Numbered from the stretch's first letter, positions 1-9,326 are shown. The stretch is 39,229 bases of DNA from Bacteroidales bacterium (GCA_014800735.1 JAAVFP010000056.1:1-39229), one strand, 5' to 3'. Numbers and translations: made by a program. The notes: generated from the letters alone by a model not told the origin.

Positions 1-73
1 GGATGGCGAACGGTCGAACATCAAAATCACGCATCCCGGCGACCTCGATGTTGCCCTCCTGCACATGAAATAG
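1..73 (+). CDS. ispD: IspD C-terminus (partial; 5' end outside window)
   Basis: Only the last 23 codons are present. The reading frame starts at base 2 and ends with TAG at 71-73. The residues include the stretch ERSNIKITHPGDLDVA. This matches the conserved C-terminal signature of 2-C-methyl-D-erythritol 4-phosphate cytidylyltransferase (usually S-N-I-K-I-T-x-P-x-D-L), the CTP-dependent enzyme of the MEP isoprenoid pathway in the cytosol. recG starts 8 bp after the stop, so the two are probably co-transcribed; an ispD-recG pairing is familiar from Bacteroidetes genomes. The identification rests on a short tail and could only be confirmed by the upstream sequence. Confidence 0.8.
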   Translation, partial: DGERSNIKITHPGDLDVALLHMK

Positions 74-81
74 CAGCCCGC

Positions 82-2187
82 ATGCTGTCGCTGCGCAACT
101 ACGACATAAAATATATCAAAGGCATAGGCCCGGGCCGTGCTGAGCTCCTTGCATCCGAGCTCGGCATCCGTTCGGCCTACGACTTGTTGCGCCACTACCC
201 CACGGCCTATGTTGACCGGTCCAAAACCTACACCCTGCGCTCGCTTGCCGATGTGGCCGGCGACAATGCTCCGCAGTTGCAGGTCAAGGGGCGCTTCGTG
301 TCGTTCAACGTGCTTGGCGAGGGCGTGCGCATGCGCCTTGTCGGCCTGTTCACTGACGGCACCGCCACCATGGAGGTAGTGTGGTTCAAGAACATAAAGG
401 GCATACGCAAATCCGTGACCGTGGGCCAGACTTATGTGCTCTTCGGCAAGCCCACACGCTTCATGAGCACTATCCAGATGGCTCACCCTGAGGTGGATGT
501 GCCCGAGGCCGCGACCGCTTCGGCCGGTCTTCACGGCGTGTATCCGCTCACGGAAAAACTTCGTCAGCGCGGCATCAACGCCCGCGTGCTCTACGGCGCC
601 GTGGTTGCCCTGCTTGACAGCCGGCGCACACCACTTGCCGAGACTCTGCCTCCTTCGGTTGTTCAAAACCTGGGACTGATGAGCCTTGACGAGGCAATCC
701 GCACCATCCATCTGCCTGACGACCCGCGCAAACTGGACCGCGCCCGCCAACGCCTAAAATTCGAGGAGCTGTTCTACATCCAGGTGGACATCCTGCGGCG
801 CTCACGCTTGCGCAAGAACGAAATCCAGGGTTACTACATGCCTCGCGTGGGCCGCTGGTTCAACGATTTTTACAGCCGCTGCCTGCCCTTTGAGCTAACC
901 GGGGCACAGAAGCGCGTGATTAAGGAAGTGCGCGCCGATATTACCGGCGGCCGCCAGATGAACCGCCTGGTGCAGGGCGACGTAGGCAGTGGTAAGACTC
1001 TCGTTGCACTCCTGTCCATGCTCCTTGCTGTGGACAACGGCTACCAGGCCTGCCTGATGGCTCCCACGGAAATCCTTGCCACCCAGCACTATGAAACAAT
1101 ATCGGGCATGACCGCGGCTATAGGGCTCAACGTGAAACTGCTGACCGGCTCCACCCGCACCGCCGCAAGGCGCCAGATAGCGTCGGAACTTGAGGACGGC
1201 TCGCTGCACATCCTGATCGGCACTCATGCCGTGATTGAGGACAACGTGCAGTTTGCGCAGCTTGGCTTCGTGGTGATTGACGAGCAGCACCGCTTCGGTG
1301 TGGCTCAGCGCGCGCGCCTGTGGGGCAAAAGCGCCGTGCCGCCGCATGTGCTCGTGATGACCGCCACCCCCATTCCGCGCACGCTGGCCATGACAGTCTA
1401 CGGCGACCTTGATGTATCCGTAATCGACGAACTACCGCCCGGACGCAAGCCCGTGGCCACCGTGATGCGCTACGAAAACCAGCGCGAGAGCGTGAACCGC
1501 GGCATCCGCGCCCAGATTGCCGCCGGCCACCAGGTGTACATCGTGCACCCGCTTATCGAAGAGAACGAGAAGCTTGACCTGCGCAGCCTCGAGGAAGGCT
1601 ACGAGGCCACTTGCCAGGCTTTTCCGGGTGTGCCCGTGGCTTTTGTCCACGGCAAGATGAAGGCGGCCGAAAAGGATGCCCAGATGCAACGTTTTGCTTC
1701 GGGCGAGGCAAAAATTCTGGTGGCTACCACCGTGATTGAGGTGGGCGTGAACGTGCCCAATGCCACGACTATGATTATAGAGAACGCCGAGCGCTTCGGC
1801 CTAAGCCAACTGCACCAGTTGCGCGGACGTGTGGGCCGAGGAGCCGACAAATCGCACTGCGTGCTTATGACCAAGCACAACATCGGCGGCGACACCCGCA
1901 AGCGCCTGGAGATAATGACCTCCACAACGGATGGTTTTGTGATTGCCGAGGCCGATATGCAGCTGCGCGGCCCAGGCGATATTGAGGGCACCATGCAGAG
2001 CGGCCTGCCATTCGAACTCAAGATTGCCAATCTGGCCCGCGACGGTCAGATTATAGGTCATGCCCGGCGCGCCGCCGAACAGCTCCTGGATGCCGACCCG
2101 GTTCTTGCGCTGCCTGAGAACGCGGCCTTTGCCCGTTCACTCGCGCTCACTGTGAACCGAAGCACCGACTGGAGCAAGATTTCATGA
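82..2187 (+). CDS. recG: ATP-dependent DNA helicase RecG
   Basis: This 701-residue superfamily 2 helicase matches the usual RecG length. RecG reverses stalled replication forks and processes branched recombination intermediates. The N-terminal part (about residues 1-230) holds the wedge/OB-fold region and opens with the helix-hairpin-helix-like YIKGIGPGRAELL. The motor motifs are in order: Walker A GDVGSGKT (299-306), DEQH box (400-403), TATPIPRT (427-434) and motif VI QLRGRVGR (579-586), followed by the RecG-specific C-terminal segment (AEADMQLRGPGDIEGTMQSG). The start at 82 is the first ATG, 8 bp after the ispD stop. All diagnostic motifs are intact. Confidence 0.97.
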   Translation: MLSLRNYDIKYIKGIGPGRAELLASELGIRSAYDLLRHYPTAYVDRSKTYTLRSLADVAGDNAPQLQVKGRFVSFNVLGEGVRMRLVGLFTDGTATMEVVWFKNIKGIRKSVTVGQTYVLFGKPTRFMSTIQMAHPEVDVPEAATASAGLHGVYPLTEKLRQRGINARVLYGAVVALLDSRRTPLAETLPPSVVQNLGLMSLDEAIRTIHLPDDPRKLDRARQRLKFEELFYIQVDILRRSRLRKNEIQGYYMPRVGRWFNDFYSRCLPFELTGAQKRVIKEVRADITGGRQMNRLVQGDVGSGKTLVALLSMLLAVDNGYQACLMAPTEILATQHYETISGMTAAIGLNVKLLTGSTRTAARRQIASELEDGSLHILIGTHAVIEDNVQFAQLGFVVIDEQHRFGVAQRARLWGKSAVPPHVLVMTATPIPRTLAMTVYGDLDVSVIDELPPGRKPVATVMRYENQRESVNRGIRAQIAAGHQVYIVHPLIEENEKLDLRSLEEGYEATCQAFPGVPVAFVHGKMKAAEKDAQMQRFASGEAKILVATTVIEVGVNVPNATTMIIENAERFGLSQLHQLRGRVGRGADKSHCVLMTKHNIGGDTRKRLEIMTSTTDGFVIAEADMQLRGPGDIEGTMQSGLPFELKIANLARDGQIIGHARRAAEQLLDADPVLALPENAAFARSLALTVNRSTDWSKIS

Positions 2188-2247
2188 CACTGCGCCAACC
2201 AAAGCCGCGTTTTATTTGTTGAAATCATAAAAACTACTCCTATTGAT

Positions 2248-3684
2248 ATGGCAACAAATTCATCACGCACTGCACGGCACCTCGCGCGTTGGGACGACGA
2301 GGAGAAATCCGTGTTTCAGAAAGGTATTTTTTTCGCAGCCCGTCAGGCCCTGAAGCGCCACGCTTCGGGTGGTAATATTCTGATTGCCGCCACGGTGCTC
2401 GCACTGATTATCGCCAACATTCCCGGCATCAATGATGATTATTTCCGCTTCTGGAACCAGGAAGTGCGCCTGCAGATAGGTGCGTTCAACCTTTTCAGCC
2501 ACAGCGGTCACCCAATGACGCTGATGGCGTTTATCAACGATGCGCTGATGGCGATTTTCTTCTTTTCCATCGGCCTTGAAATCAAGCGCGAGGTGCTTGT
2601 GGGCGAGCTTTCGAGCTTCAAGCAGGCACTTCTGCCCATTGTTGCCGCGGTGGGCGGTATGGTCATGCCAGTCCTCATCTATTTCCTGATGAGCCACGGC
2701 ACCGACTATGCCGGAGGTGCTGCCATCCCGATGGCCACGGACATCGCCTTCTCCCTGGGCGTGCTCGCCATGCTTGGCAAGCGAGTGCCCATGTCGCTCA
2801 AAATCTTCCTGACCACCCTTGCCGTGGTTGACGATATCGGCGGCATCATTGTGATTGCGGCTTTCTACTCCACTCACATCGAAGTCATGCTGCTGGTCTA
2901 TGCCGCCGTTCTGTTCGGCGTGCTCCTGCTTGGCTCCAAGCTCCACATCAAGAGCAAGATTTTCTACCTTGTCATCGGCGGTATCATCTGGTTCCTGTTC
3001 CTTAACTCCGGCATCCACCCCACCATCGCCGGTGTGCTTGTGGCCTTCTGCGTGCCTGCAACCCCGGTGTTCGCACCCAAGAAATACATCGGAATTATCC
3101 GCAAGAGCATCTCCAACTTCAAAGCCGGGGAAGAACCCGAAGAGCTGGAGAAACGCACCATCCTGGGCAAGGAGCAGATGAACTGGCTCAAGCAGGTTGA
3201 AAGCGCCTCGGATAAAGTTATTTCACCTCTCCAGGACCTTGAGGACTCGCTCCACCCCGTGGTCAACTACTTCATCGTGCCCCTGTTCGCCTTTGCCAAC
3301 GCCGGCATCTGCCTGCTGGGCATGGACCCCGCCTCGGTGTTCTCCGGTATATCGCTGGCAATCATCCTGGGCCTGGTACTGGGCAAGTTCATAGGCATCT
3401 TCACTTTCTCGTGGCTCACCGTGAAATTCAAGCTTGCCCCCATGCCCGCGCATGCCGACTGGCACCAGATGGGAGCCATGGCAGCTCTGGGTGGCATCGG
3501 TTTCACCGTTTCGCTCTTTATTGCAACGCTCACCTTCGATGGCGGCGACAGCACGCAACTGGAACTGCTTGACCACGCCAAACTGGGTATCGTCGTCGGC
3601 TCGCTCATCTCTGGTATAATTGCCTTTGTCTGGTTGCATCTCACCTTGCCCAAGGGTGTTGCTCCGGATGCTGTTGAAGAATGA
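2248..3684 (+). CDS. nhaA: Na+/H+ antiporter NhaA
   Basis: This 478-residue inner-membrane antiporter exchanges internal Na+ for external H+ in pH and salt homeostasis. The family's essential aspartates can be seen: the ATDIAFSLG motif puts one Asp at 165 (E. coli Asp133 equivalent), and AVVDDIGGII gives the Asp194-Asp195 pair (E. coli Asp163/164). About 11-12 hydrophobic segments alternate along the sequence. It is longer than E. coli NhaA (388 residues), with a hydrophilic N-terminal tail of about 35 residues and a charged insertion around 290-325, a form common in Bacteroidetes. Its TGA overlaps the next ATG (ATGA at 3681-3684), which implies translational coupling. No consensus promoter was seen in the 60-bp gap after recG. 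Confidence 0.95.
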   Translation: MATNSSRTARHLARWDDEEKSVFQKGIFFAARQALKRHASGGNILIAATVLALIIANIPGINDDYFRFWNQEVRLQIGAFNLFSHSGHPMTLMAFINDALMAIFFFSIGLEIKREVLVGELSSFKQALLPIVAAVGGMVMPVLIYFLMSHGTDYAGGAAIPMATDIAFSLGVLAMLGKRVPMSLKIFLTTLAVVDDIGGIIVIAAFYSTHIEVMLLVYAAVLFGVLLLGSKLHIKSKIFYLVIGGIIWFLFLNSGIHPTIAGVLVAFCVPATPVFAPKKYIGIIRKSISNFKAGEEPEELEKRTILGKEQMNWLKQVESASDKVISPLQDLEDSLHPVVNYFIVPLFAFANAGICLLGMDPASVFSGISLAIILGLVLGKFIGIFTFSWLTVKFKLAPMPAHADWHQMGAMAALGGIGFTVSLFIATLTFDGGDSTQLELLDHAKLGIVVGSLISGIIAFVWLHLTLPKGVAPDAVEE

Positions 3685-5198
3685 AAATACCTCGCATTTC
3701 CTTCGCCCTATTCTGGGTAATCCTTTCGGCACTCTACGGCGTGCTGTGCGTCGGTGCCGAATTTGCAGGCTCTCCGCTCTCCGGGGCGAAGGGCCTTGCA
3801 ACTTTACTGGTGCAGTGGGCGGTTGTGGCAGGAGCAGCCTCGGCGGTCATCGGCCTTATTTCGCTGAGCCGCAAAGTTTTCGCCGCGCTGTTCCCGCTGC
3901 TTGCACTGTGCTCGGCCACGGCCGTGTACTACCGGCTCACTCTGGGCACGGCGCTCACAGCCAATGTGATTGAACTGGCCGTGGTGAACGATGCCACCAC
4001 ATGGTTCTCGCTTGTGTCATGGCAGCTCGTTGTGCTTATCGTTGCTACACTTATAGGCTCGGTAGCTATGGCTGTCTACCGCTATCACCGCGTCAACCCG
4101 CCGAAGCATGCGCCTGTGTGGGCAGCGACATTCATCCTGGCTGCCGTCACACCCACTTGTATTATCGGCCGCTTCCACGACCCTGTTGTGGCGCGCATGC
4201 CCTACGTGTTCTGGTATGCCACGGCCGATTATCTTGCCAACCGGTCGAGCGTGGCCGAGGAGCGGTCGACTTTCGGTAACACTCCGGTAACTTCCGGTTC
4301 CGATTCGGTCACCGTGGTGGTAGTGATTGGCGAATCGCTGCGCGCCGACCACCTGGGCCTGAACGGCTACGCACGCAACACCACACCTCGCCTCGGAGCG
4401 GACAGCACCGTCGTGTCGCTGCCGAATATCTACACCGAGCATTTCTACACCCACACCAGTGTGCCGCACATCCTGACGCGGGCCGACTCGGTGCATCCGC
4501 TACGCGCCTTCGAGGAGCAATCCTTCATCACGCTGCTGAAGCGTGCCGGATTCCACACCGCGTGGCTGTCCAACCAGGACCAGGTGCGCACCTATGCCTA
4601 CTTCATGCACGAGGCCGACACTCTCATCCGCTGCAACGCTCACCGCAACCTCTATAGCTACGACAAGTGGTTGGACTCCGACATGCTGCCTGACTTTATC
4701 CGACTTCTGAGCGCCGACGCGGCGCGCCGCCTCATCGTGGTGCACGCCATCGGCTCGCACTGGTGGTACCGCTCGCACTACCCGGACAGCCTGGCACGGT
4801 TCACCCCCGAAATCAACAGCCGCGTAGTGAGCGAACTATCGCGCGAGCAGATGGTCAATTCCTACGACAACACGGTGCTTGCCACCGATGCTTTTCTGAG
4901 CTCACTGACCGACGGATTGCGCGAGCGCAACGCCATACTCATCTATATTTCGGACCACGGCGAAGCGCTGGGCGAAAACGGCAACTACCTCCACGCCGAG
5001 GATTTCCCCGAGCTGCACAATCCAGCCTGCCTTGTGTGGTACTCCCCTGCCTATGCCCGCCTGTTCCCGGAAAAAATATCGGCACTCAACCGCAATGCGC
5101 ACAAGCGGATGAGTACCGACATTATATTTCACTCCGTGCTCGATGCCGCCGCGGTGGAAACACCGGTTACGGACGGCTCGCTGAGTATTTTCAGATAG
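3681..5198 (+). CDS. phosphoethanolamine transferase-like sulfatase-fold membrane protein
   Basis: This 505-residue protein has four or five N-terminal membrane helices (residues 1-165) followed by a periplasmic alkaline-phosphatase/sulfatase-fold domain, the architecture of EptA-type phosphoethanolamine transferases that modify lipid A or other glycans. Visible metal and catalytic elements are GESLRADH (Glu218), the nucleophile region THTSVP (Thr257 or Thr259), SDHGE (424-428) and a downstream His near 438. The start is fixed by the ATGA overlap with nhaA. Its 3' end overlaps the convergent yitT by 8 bp. The acceptor substrate cannot be read from sequence; lipid A is the likeliest by family. 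Coupling to an antiporter suggests envelope or pH stress. Confidence 0.85.
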   Translation: MKIPRISFALFWVILSALYGVLCVGAEFAGSPLSGAKGLATLLVQWAVVAGAASAVIGLISLSRKVFAALFPLLALCSATAVYYRLTLGTALTANVIELAVVNDATTWFSLVSWQLVVLIVATLIGSVAMAVYRYHRVNPPKHAPVWAATFILAAVTPTCIIGRFHDPVVARMPYVFWYATADYLANRSSVAEERSTFGNTPVTSGSDSVTVVVVIGESLRADHLGLNGYARNTTPRLGADSTVVSLPNIYTEHFYTHTSVPHILTRADSVHPLRAFEEQSFITLLKRAGFHTAWLSNQDQVRTYAYFMHEADTLIRCNAHRNLYSYDKWLDSDMLPDFIRLLSADAARRLIVVHAIGSHWWYRSHYPDSLARFTPEINSRVVSELSREQMVNSYDNTVLATDAFLSSLTDGLRERNAILIYISDHGEALGENGNYLHAEDFPELHNPACLVWYSPAYARLFPEKISALNRNAHKRMSTDIIFHSVLDAAAVETPVTDGSLSIFR

Positions 5199-6141
5199 TT
5201 TTTTCCTTTAGCTCATGGTCCGCCTGGGTGTGCTCATGAGCTTCTTTTTCCTCCCCGTGGTGCGGGAGTTTCATCTTCACTTTCAGCTCGTCGAATCCCT
5301 GACCGTACACACCGTTGACGTTGGCCTGAGTGGTGAAAGCATCAGGGTCGATGCTCTTGATGATACGCGAAATATTCACGCTCTCGATCTTGCGGCACAT
5401 CACAATCAGCATCTTGACTTCCTTCTTGGAGTACCATCCCATGCCCGTCAGCACCGTGCATCCGCGCTTGGCGTCGTTGTTGATAGCAGTGGCAATCTCC
5501 TGCCATTTTTTAGAAAAGATTGTGAATTGCACTGCCTGGCGGTTGGTGTTGATAATCATGTCCACAACATAGGATGTAACGAACAATATCACAAAACCGT
5601 ACACCACCGTGTCAACCTTATGGGTGATAAAGAACGATGAAGAAATAATGAAGCAATCCACATAGAGCATCGTACGCCCGACGCTGACGTTGGAATACTT
5701 CGACACCATTGCGGCCACAATGTCGGTGCCACCGGTGGAACCGTTGTGAGTGAAGGTAATGCCCACACCAAAACCGGCCATCACGCCACCGATAACCACA
5801 TTCATCACGGGGTCATTCATGAATCCGCCCTCGAGCAAGGGCTGGAAAAGTCCCACGAAAAAGGCCATTGATGTGCAACCGAATATTGTGCCGAGCACAA
5901 AACGCTTGCCTACAACTTTATAGGCTATGGCAAGCAGGATAAGATTAAGCGCGTACTGAGTGACAGCAACAGGTATTCCCCACAAAAGATACACGATTGT
6001 TCCGATACCTGAAACACCACCAATCACAACCTTTTCGGGCAGAATAAAGCCGCAGAAACCAAAGGCATACAAGGCCGTGGCGAAGGTGATGAAAAAATAA
6101 TCACGCGAGTGGCGGATAATCTTGGAATAGTTGAATGACAT
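5191..6141 (-). CDS. YitT family membrane protein (DUF161/DUF2179)
   Basis: This 316-residue protein has five or six hydrophobic segments in the first ~200 residues (DUF161), including the conserved NGSTGGTDIVA stretch. A soluble C-terminal DUF2179 domain follows (about 205-290, GCTVLTGMGWYSKKEVKMLIVM), then a charged His/Glu-rich tail. The YitT family is widespread in Firmicutes and Bacteroidetes and its function is not established. ATG at 6141 is preferred over an upstream in-frame TTG at 6147. A TAACTTTG element at 6165-6158 lies 17 bp upstream and fits the -7 box of the Bacteroides promoter, although no good TTTG -33 box is visible. The gene is divergent from the TIGR02757 gene. Confidence 0.9.
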   Translation of the reverse strand: MSFNYSKIIRHSRDYFFITFATALYAFGFCGFILPEKVVIGGVSGIGTIVYLLWGIPVAVTQYALNLILLAIAYKVVGKRFVLGTIFGCTSMAFFVGLFQPLLEGGFMNDPVMNVVIGGVMAGFGVGITFTHNGSTGGTDIVAAMVSKYSNVSVGRTMLYVDCFIISSSFFITHKVDTVVYGFVILFVTSYVVDMIINTNRQAVQFTIFSKKWQEIATAINNDAKRGCTVLTGMGWYSKKEVKMLIVMCRKIESVNISRIIKSIDPDAFTTQANVNGVYGQGFDELKVKMKLPHHGEEKEAHEHTQADHELKEKTI

Positions 6142-6157
6142 CTGCAAAAATTTTTCG

Positions 6158-6165
6158 CAAAGTTA
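6158..6165 (-). promoter_or_regulatory. -7 box of probable yitT promoter
   Basis: On the minus strand this reads TAACTTTG, matching the Bacteroides TAnnTTTG element, 17 bp before the yitT ATG. The -33 region is A/T-rich but lacks TTTG. Confidence 0.5.
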
Positions 6166-6197
6166 CATATTTATTTTTTTATTCCATCCGCGCTGAG

Positions 6198-6205
6198 TAA
6201 TTTTG
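6198..6205 (+). promoter_or_regulatory. -7 box of probable TIGR02757-gene promoter
   Basis: TAATTTTG fits TAnnTTTG. With the usual ~7 nt to the transcription start, transcription would begin close to base 6211, practically at the start codon. The -33 region is T-rich without a clear TTTG. Confidence 0.45.
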
Positions 6206-6207
6206 TA

Positions 6208-6990
6208 ATGATGAAAAAAGAAATTTACGCCCTGAAACCGCAGCTCGACGGCCTGGTGGAACGCTACAACGTGCCCGCCTTCGCAGCTTCCGACCCCGTG
6301 CAGTTTCCGCGCCGCTACACCGACAAGCGCGACGTGGAGATTTCCTCCCTCCTGACTTCGACCATAGCCTGGGGACGGCGTCCGATGATTCTGAACAACG
6401 CCGAAAAAATCCACACCCTGCTCGGCGGCGAGCCCTACCGTTTCGTGACTGATGGCGATATCGACGCTATAGGCGACGAGAACGTGCATCGCACATTTTT
6501 CGGGCGTCACTTGCGGTACTACCTCCGCGGCTTGCGTGAGCTTTACGCGCGCTACGGTTCGCTCGAGGATTTCGCTGTAGCTGTCGGTGCTCCCGAACTC
6601 GAAGCGCCGGCATGGAAAATTGCGGCCGAGCTCAACGGCCTGCTGGCCGATGCCAACGCCGGCCACCCGCTCGGCGGTCCCAACCGATGCCTGCCTTCCA
6701 AGCCGGATACCTCGGCGCTCAAGCGCTTCAACATGGCTCTGCGCTGGCTGGTGCGCAAGGACGGAATTGTGGACCTCGGCGTGTGGGATGCCGTGAAACC
6801 CTCGCAGCTCTACATTCCGCTTGATGTCCACTCGGGCAACGTGGCCCGCAGCCTCGGTCTGCTGGAACGCACACAGAACGACCGCCGCGCCGTGGAAGAG
6901 CTCACCGCCAACCTGCGCGCCCTGGACCCCGCGGACCCCACGCGCTACGACTTCGCTCTGTTCGGTGCCGGCGTGAACGGCGAAGCTTAG
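6208..6990 (+). CDS. TIGR02757 family (DUF2400) protein
   Basis: This 260-residue soluble protein matches the Bacteroidetes/epsilonproteobacterial TIGR02757 (DUF2400) family. Conserved stretches include DPVQFPRRYTDKRDVE near residues 30-45, LLTSTIAWGRRPMI near 50, and LRWLVRKDGIVDLG followed by IPLDVHSGNVAR near 175-210. The function of the family is not established. The first two codons are both ATG (6208 and 6211), and either could start. The gene is single, diverges from yitT, and is closed by the hairpin at 7016-7050. Confidence 0.9.
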   Translation: MMKKEIYALKPQLDGLVERYNVPAFAASDPVQFPRRYTDKRDVEISSLLTSTIAWGRRPMILNNAEKIHTLLGGEPYRFVTDGDIDAIGDENVHRTFFGRHLRYYLRGLRELYARYGSLEDFAVAVGAPELEAPAWKIAAELNGLLADANAGHPLGGPNRCLPSKPDTSALKRFNMALRWLVRKDGIVDLGVWDAVKPSQLYIPLDVHSGNVARSLGLLERTQNDRRAVEELTANLRALDPADPTRYDFALFGAGVNGEA

Positions 6991-7015
6991 ATTTACTTAA
7001 ACTATCTTAAACTGC

Positions 7016-7050
7016 CAAAATGTCACGCCCTCCGGTGTGGCATTTTTTTT
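7016..7050 (+). terminator. intrinsic terminator after TIGR02757 gene
   Basis: The stem AAAATGTCAC / GTGGCATTTT (one G-U pair) has a 10-nt loop and is followed by further T residues. It lies 26 bp after the stop codon. Confidence 0.8.
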
Positions 7051-7097
7051 GTATAGAGTGTTATAGATATTAGATAAACTAAAACACATTAATATAT

Positions 7098-9146
7098 ATG
7101 CAAAAAGGTACTATCGGAGTAACTACCGAGAACATCTTCCCGGTAATCAAAAAATTCCTTTACAGCGACCACGAAATTTTCCTTCGTGAGCTGGTGTCCA
7201 ATGCCGTTGATGCCACTCAGAAAATCCGCACTCTTTCATCGTTCGGCGAGTTCAAGGGCGACCTTGGCACGCTCGACGTGCGCGTGACCGTTGACAAGGA
7301 GGCCGGCACACTCACCATTTCCGACCATGGCATCGGCATGACTGCCGACGATGTCAATAAATACATCAATCAGATAGCATTCTCGGGCGCCGAGGAGTTC
7401 CTGGAGAAGTTCAAGGACAACGCCGCCAACATCATCGGCCACTTCGGCCTCGGTTTCTACTCGGCTTTCATGGTGGCCGACAAGGTGACCATCGAGTCGC
7501 TCAGCTACCAGGAGGGCGCCGAACCCGTGCGCTGGGAGTGCGACGGCTCGCCTGAGTACAGCATGGAGAAGGGCTCGCGCACTGAGCGTGGCACGGATAT
7601 TATCCTGCACATCGACAAGGACAGCACCGAGTTCCTGGAGCAGAACCGCATTGACCTGCTGCTGCGCAAGTACTGCCGCTTCCTGCCCGTGCCTGTGATT
7701 TCGGGCAAAGAGCGCGAGTACAAGGATGGCCAGTGGGTGGACACCGAGCGCGACCTGGTGATCAACTCCACCGAGCCGCAGTGGACCAAGAAACCCGCCG
7801 ACCTGACCGACAAGGACTACCTTGACTTCTACCACGAGCTCTACCCGGGCCAGGAGGACCCTCTGTTCTGGATTCACCTCAACGTGGACTACCCTTTCAA
7901 CCTGACCGGTATCCTCTACTTCCCGAAAATCAAGAACAATTTCGACATCAACCGCAACCGAATTTCGCTCTACTGCAACCAGGTTTTCGTCACCGACTCG
8001 GTTGAAGGTGTAGTGCCCGAGTTCATGATGCTCATGCAGGGTGTGATTGATTCGCCCGATATTCCGCTGAACGTGTCGCGTTCCTACCTCCAGGCAGATA
8101 CTGCCGTAAAGAAGATTTCGGGTTACATCACCAAGAAGGTTGCATCGCGCCTGGACGAGCTGTTCCGCGCCGACCGCGCCGATTTCGAAAAGAAATGGAA
8201 CGACATCCGTATATTTATTGTGTACGGCATGCTCACCGACGAGAAATTCTGTGATGCCGCGCTCAAATTCCTCCTTCTGCGCGACACCGAGGGCAAATAC
8301 TTCACACCCGAGGAGTACAAGACCCTTGTGGAAGCAAACCAGACCAATGCCGAGGGCAAGATTGTGTACCTCTACGCCACCGACTCCACGGCTCAGTACC
8401 CCTTCATCAAAGCCGCCAACGACAAGGGCTACAACGTGCTGCTGCTCGACGGCCAACTGGACAATCACTTCGTCGGGCTGCTTGAGCGCAAGCTTGAAGG
8501 TGTTGAACTGGTGCGCGTGGACTCGGATGTGGTTGACAACCTCATCCGCAAATCGGACCGTAAGGTAGCCGACCTCACCCCGCTGGAGCGCAACATCCTT
8601 TCGGAGCTGTTCGCACTGAGTACCAAGAAGGTTGAGAAAGCCAACATCACAGTGCAGTTCGAGGCTCTGGGTGCCACGGGCCGTCCGGCAGTGCTCACTC
8701 AGAACGAGTACATGCGCCGAATGAAGGAAATGGCCGCCATGCAGCCCGGCATGAGCTTCTACGGCGAACTGCCCGACAGCTACAACCTGGTTGTGAACAC
8801 CGAGCATCCCGTGGTTGAAAAAATCCGCAAGGATGCCGACGCGGCTCTTGAAGCTACCGTCAAGCCCTATGCCGATACCATCGAGGCCGACAATGCCCAG
8901 ATTAACAGCATCCGCGATGCCGCCGGCGACAAGGCTCTTGATGCCGAGCAGGACCAGAAGGTGAAGGACCTCGAAAAGTCCGTAGCCGCTGCCCGCGAGG
9001 CCCAGAGTGCAGCCATCGCCGCCTATGCTCCCTCGGCTCCGGCCGTTGGTCAGCTAACCGACCTGGCTCTGCTTGAAGCAGGCCTGCTCAAGGGCGCCTC
9101 GCTTGCCGAGTTCATCGCCCGCTCCGTTGAGCTTCTTGAAAAATAA
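7098..9146 (+). CDS. htpG: molecular chaperone HtpG (Hsp90)
   Basis: This 682-residue cytosolic Hsp90 is an ATP-dependent homodimeric chaperone. The N-terminal GHKL ATPase domain shows FLRELVSNAVDA (about 28-39), the ATP-lid segment SDHGIGMT and the glycine-rich GHFGLGFYSAFMVA (about 114-127). The middle domain carries the client/ATP-sensing region (YFPKIKNNFDINRNRISLYCNQVFV, then IPLNVSRSYLQ with the conserved Arg), and the C-terminal dimerisation domain follows. It is somewhat longer than E. coli HtpG (624). It is a monocistronic unit bounded by terminators on both sides. No clear sigma-ABfr or heat-shock operator was recognised in the AT-rich 50 bp upstream. Confidence 0.97.
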   Translation: MQKGTIGVTTENIFPVIKKFLYSDHEIFLRELVSNAVDATQKIRTLSSFGEFKGDLGTLDVRVTVDKEAGTLTISDHGIGMTADDVNKYINQIAFSGAEEFLEKFKDNAANIIGHFGLGFYSAFMVADKVTIESLSYQEGAEPVRWECDGSPEYSMEKGSRTERGTDIILHIDKDSTEFLEQNRIDLLLRKYCRFLPVPVISGKEREYKDGQWVDTERDLVINSTEPQWTKKPADLTDKDYLDFYHELYPGQEDPLFWIHLNVDYPFNLTGILYFPKIKNNFDINRNRISLYCNQVFVTDSVEGVVPEFMMLMQGVIDSPDIPLNVSRSYLQADTAVKKISGYITKKVASRLDELFRADRADFEKKWNDIRIFIVYGMLTDEKFCDAALKFLLLRDTEGKYFTPEEYKTLVEANQTNAEGKIVYLYATDSTAQYPFIKAANDKGYNVLLLDGQLDNHFVGLLERKLEGVELVRVDSDVVDNLIRKSDRKVADLTPLERNILSELFALSTKKVEKANITVQFEALGATGRPAVLTQNEYMRRMKEMAAMQPGMSFYGELPDSYNLVVNTEHPVVEKIRKDADAALEATVKPYADTIEADNAQINSIRDAAGDKALDAEQDQKVKDLEKSVAAAREAQSAAIAAYAPSAPAVGQLTDLALLEAGLLKGASLAEFIARSVELLEK

Positions 9147-9165
9147 TAATGTACTGATAGCGTGT

Positions 9166-9200
9166 AAAAGCGCCTCCGGTTGTTCCGGAGGCGCTTTTTT
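9166..9200 (+). terminator. intrinsic terminator after htpG
   Basis: A 14-bp perfect stem (AAAAGCGCCTCCGG with its complement, 9166-9179 and 9185-9198) has a 5-nt loop and is followed by a T run. It lies 19 bp after the htpG stop. Confidence 0.93.
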
Positions 9201-9243
9201 ATTCATCGCTGCCTAATTTTCAAAAATTTAACCGGTGAAAATT

Positions 9244-9273
9244 TTTGTAGTTCACATTTATTTGTTAATTTTG
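9244..9273 (+). promoter_or_regulatory. probable rprXY promoter
   Basis: TTTG at 9244-9247 and TAATTTTG at 9266-9273 are separated by 18 bp, one short of the usual 19-21. This is the only promoter-like pair in the 182 bp between the htpG terminator and rprX. It would give a 5' leader of about 100 nt containing the inverted repeat at 9327-9346. Confidence 0.5.
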
Positions 9274-9326
9274 ACGCGAAATGTTAAAAGCGACCGTGGG
9301 CAAATTCAAGCTCTCTCCGACAACTT

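Noticed and set aside
7236-8807. Minus-strand open frame of 523 codons opposite htpG
   Set aside because: HtpG is certain on the other strand. The frame is open because of GC-rich codon bias and has no motif or promoter.
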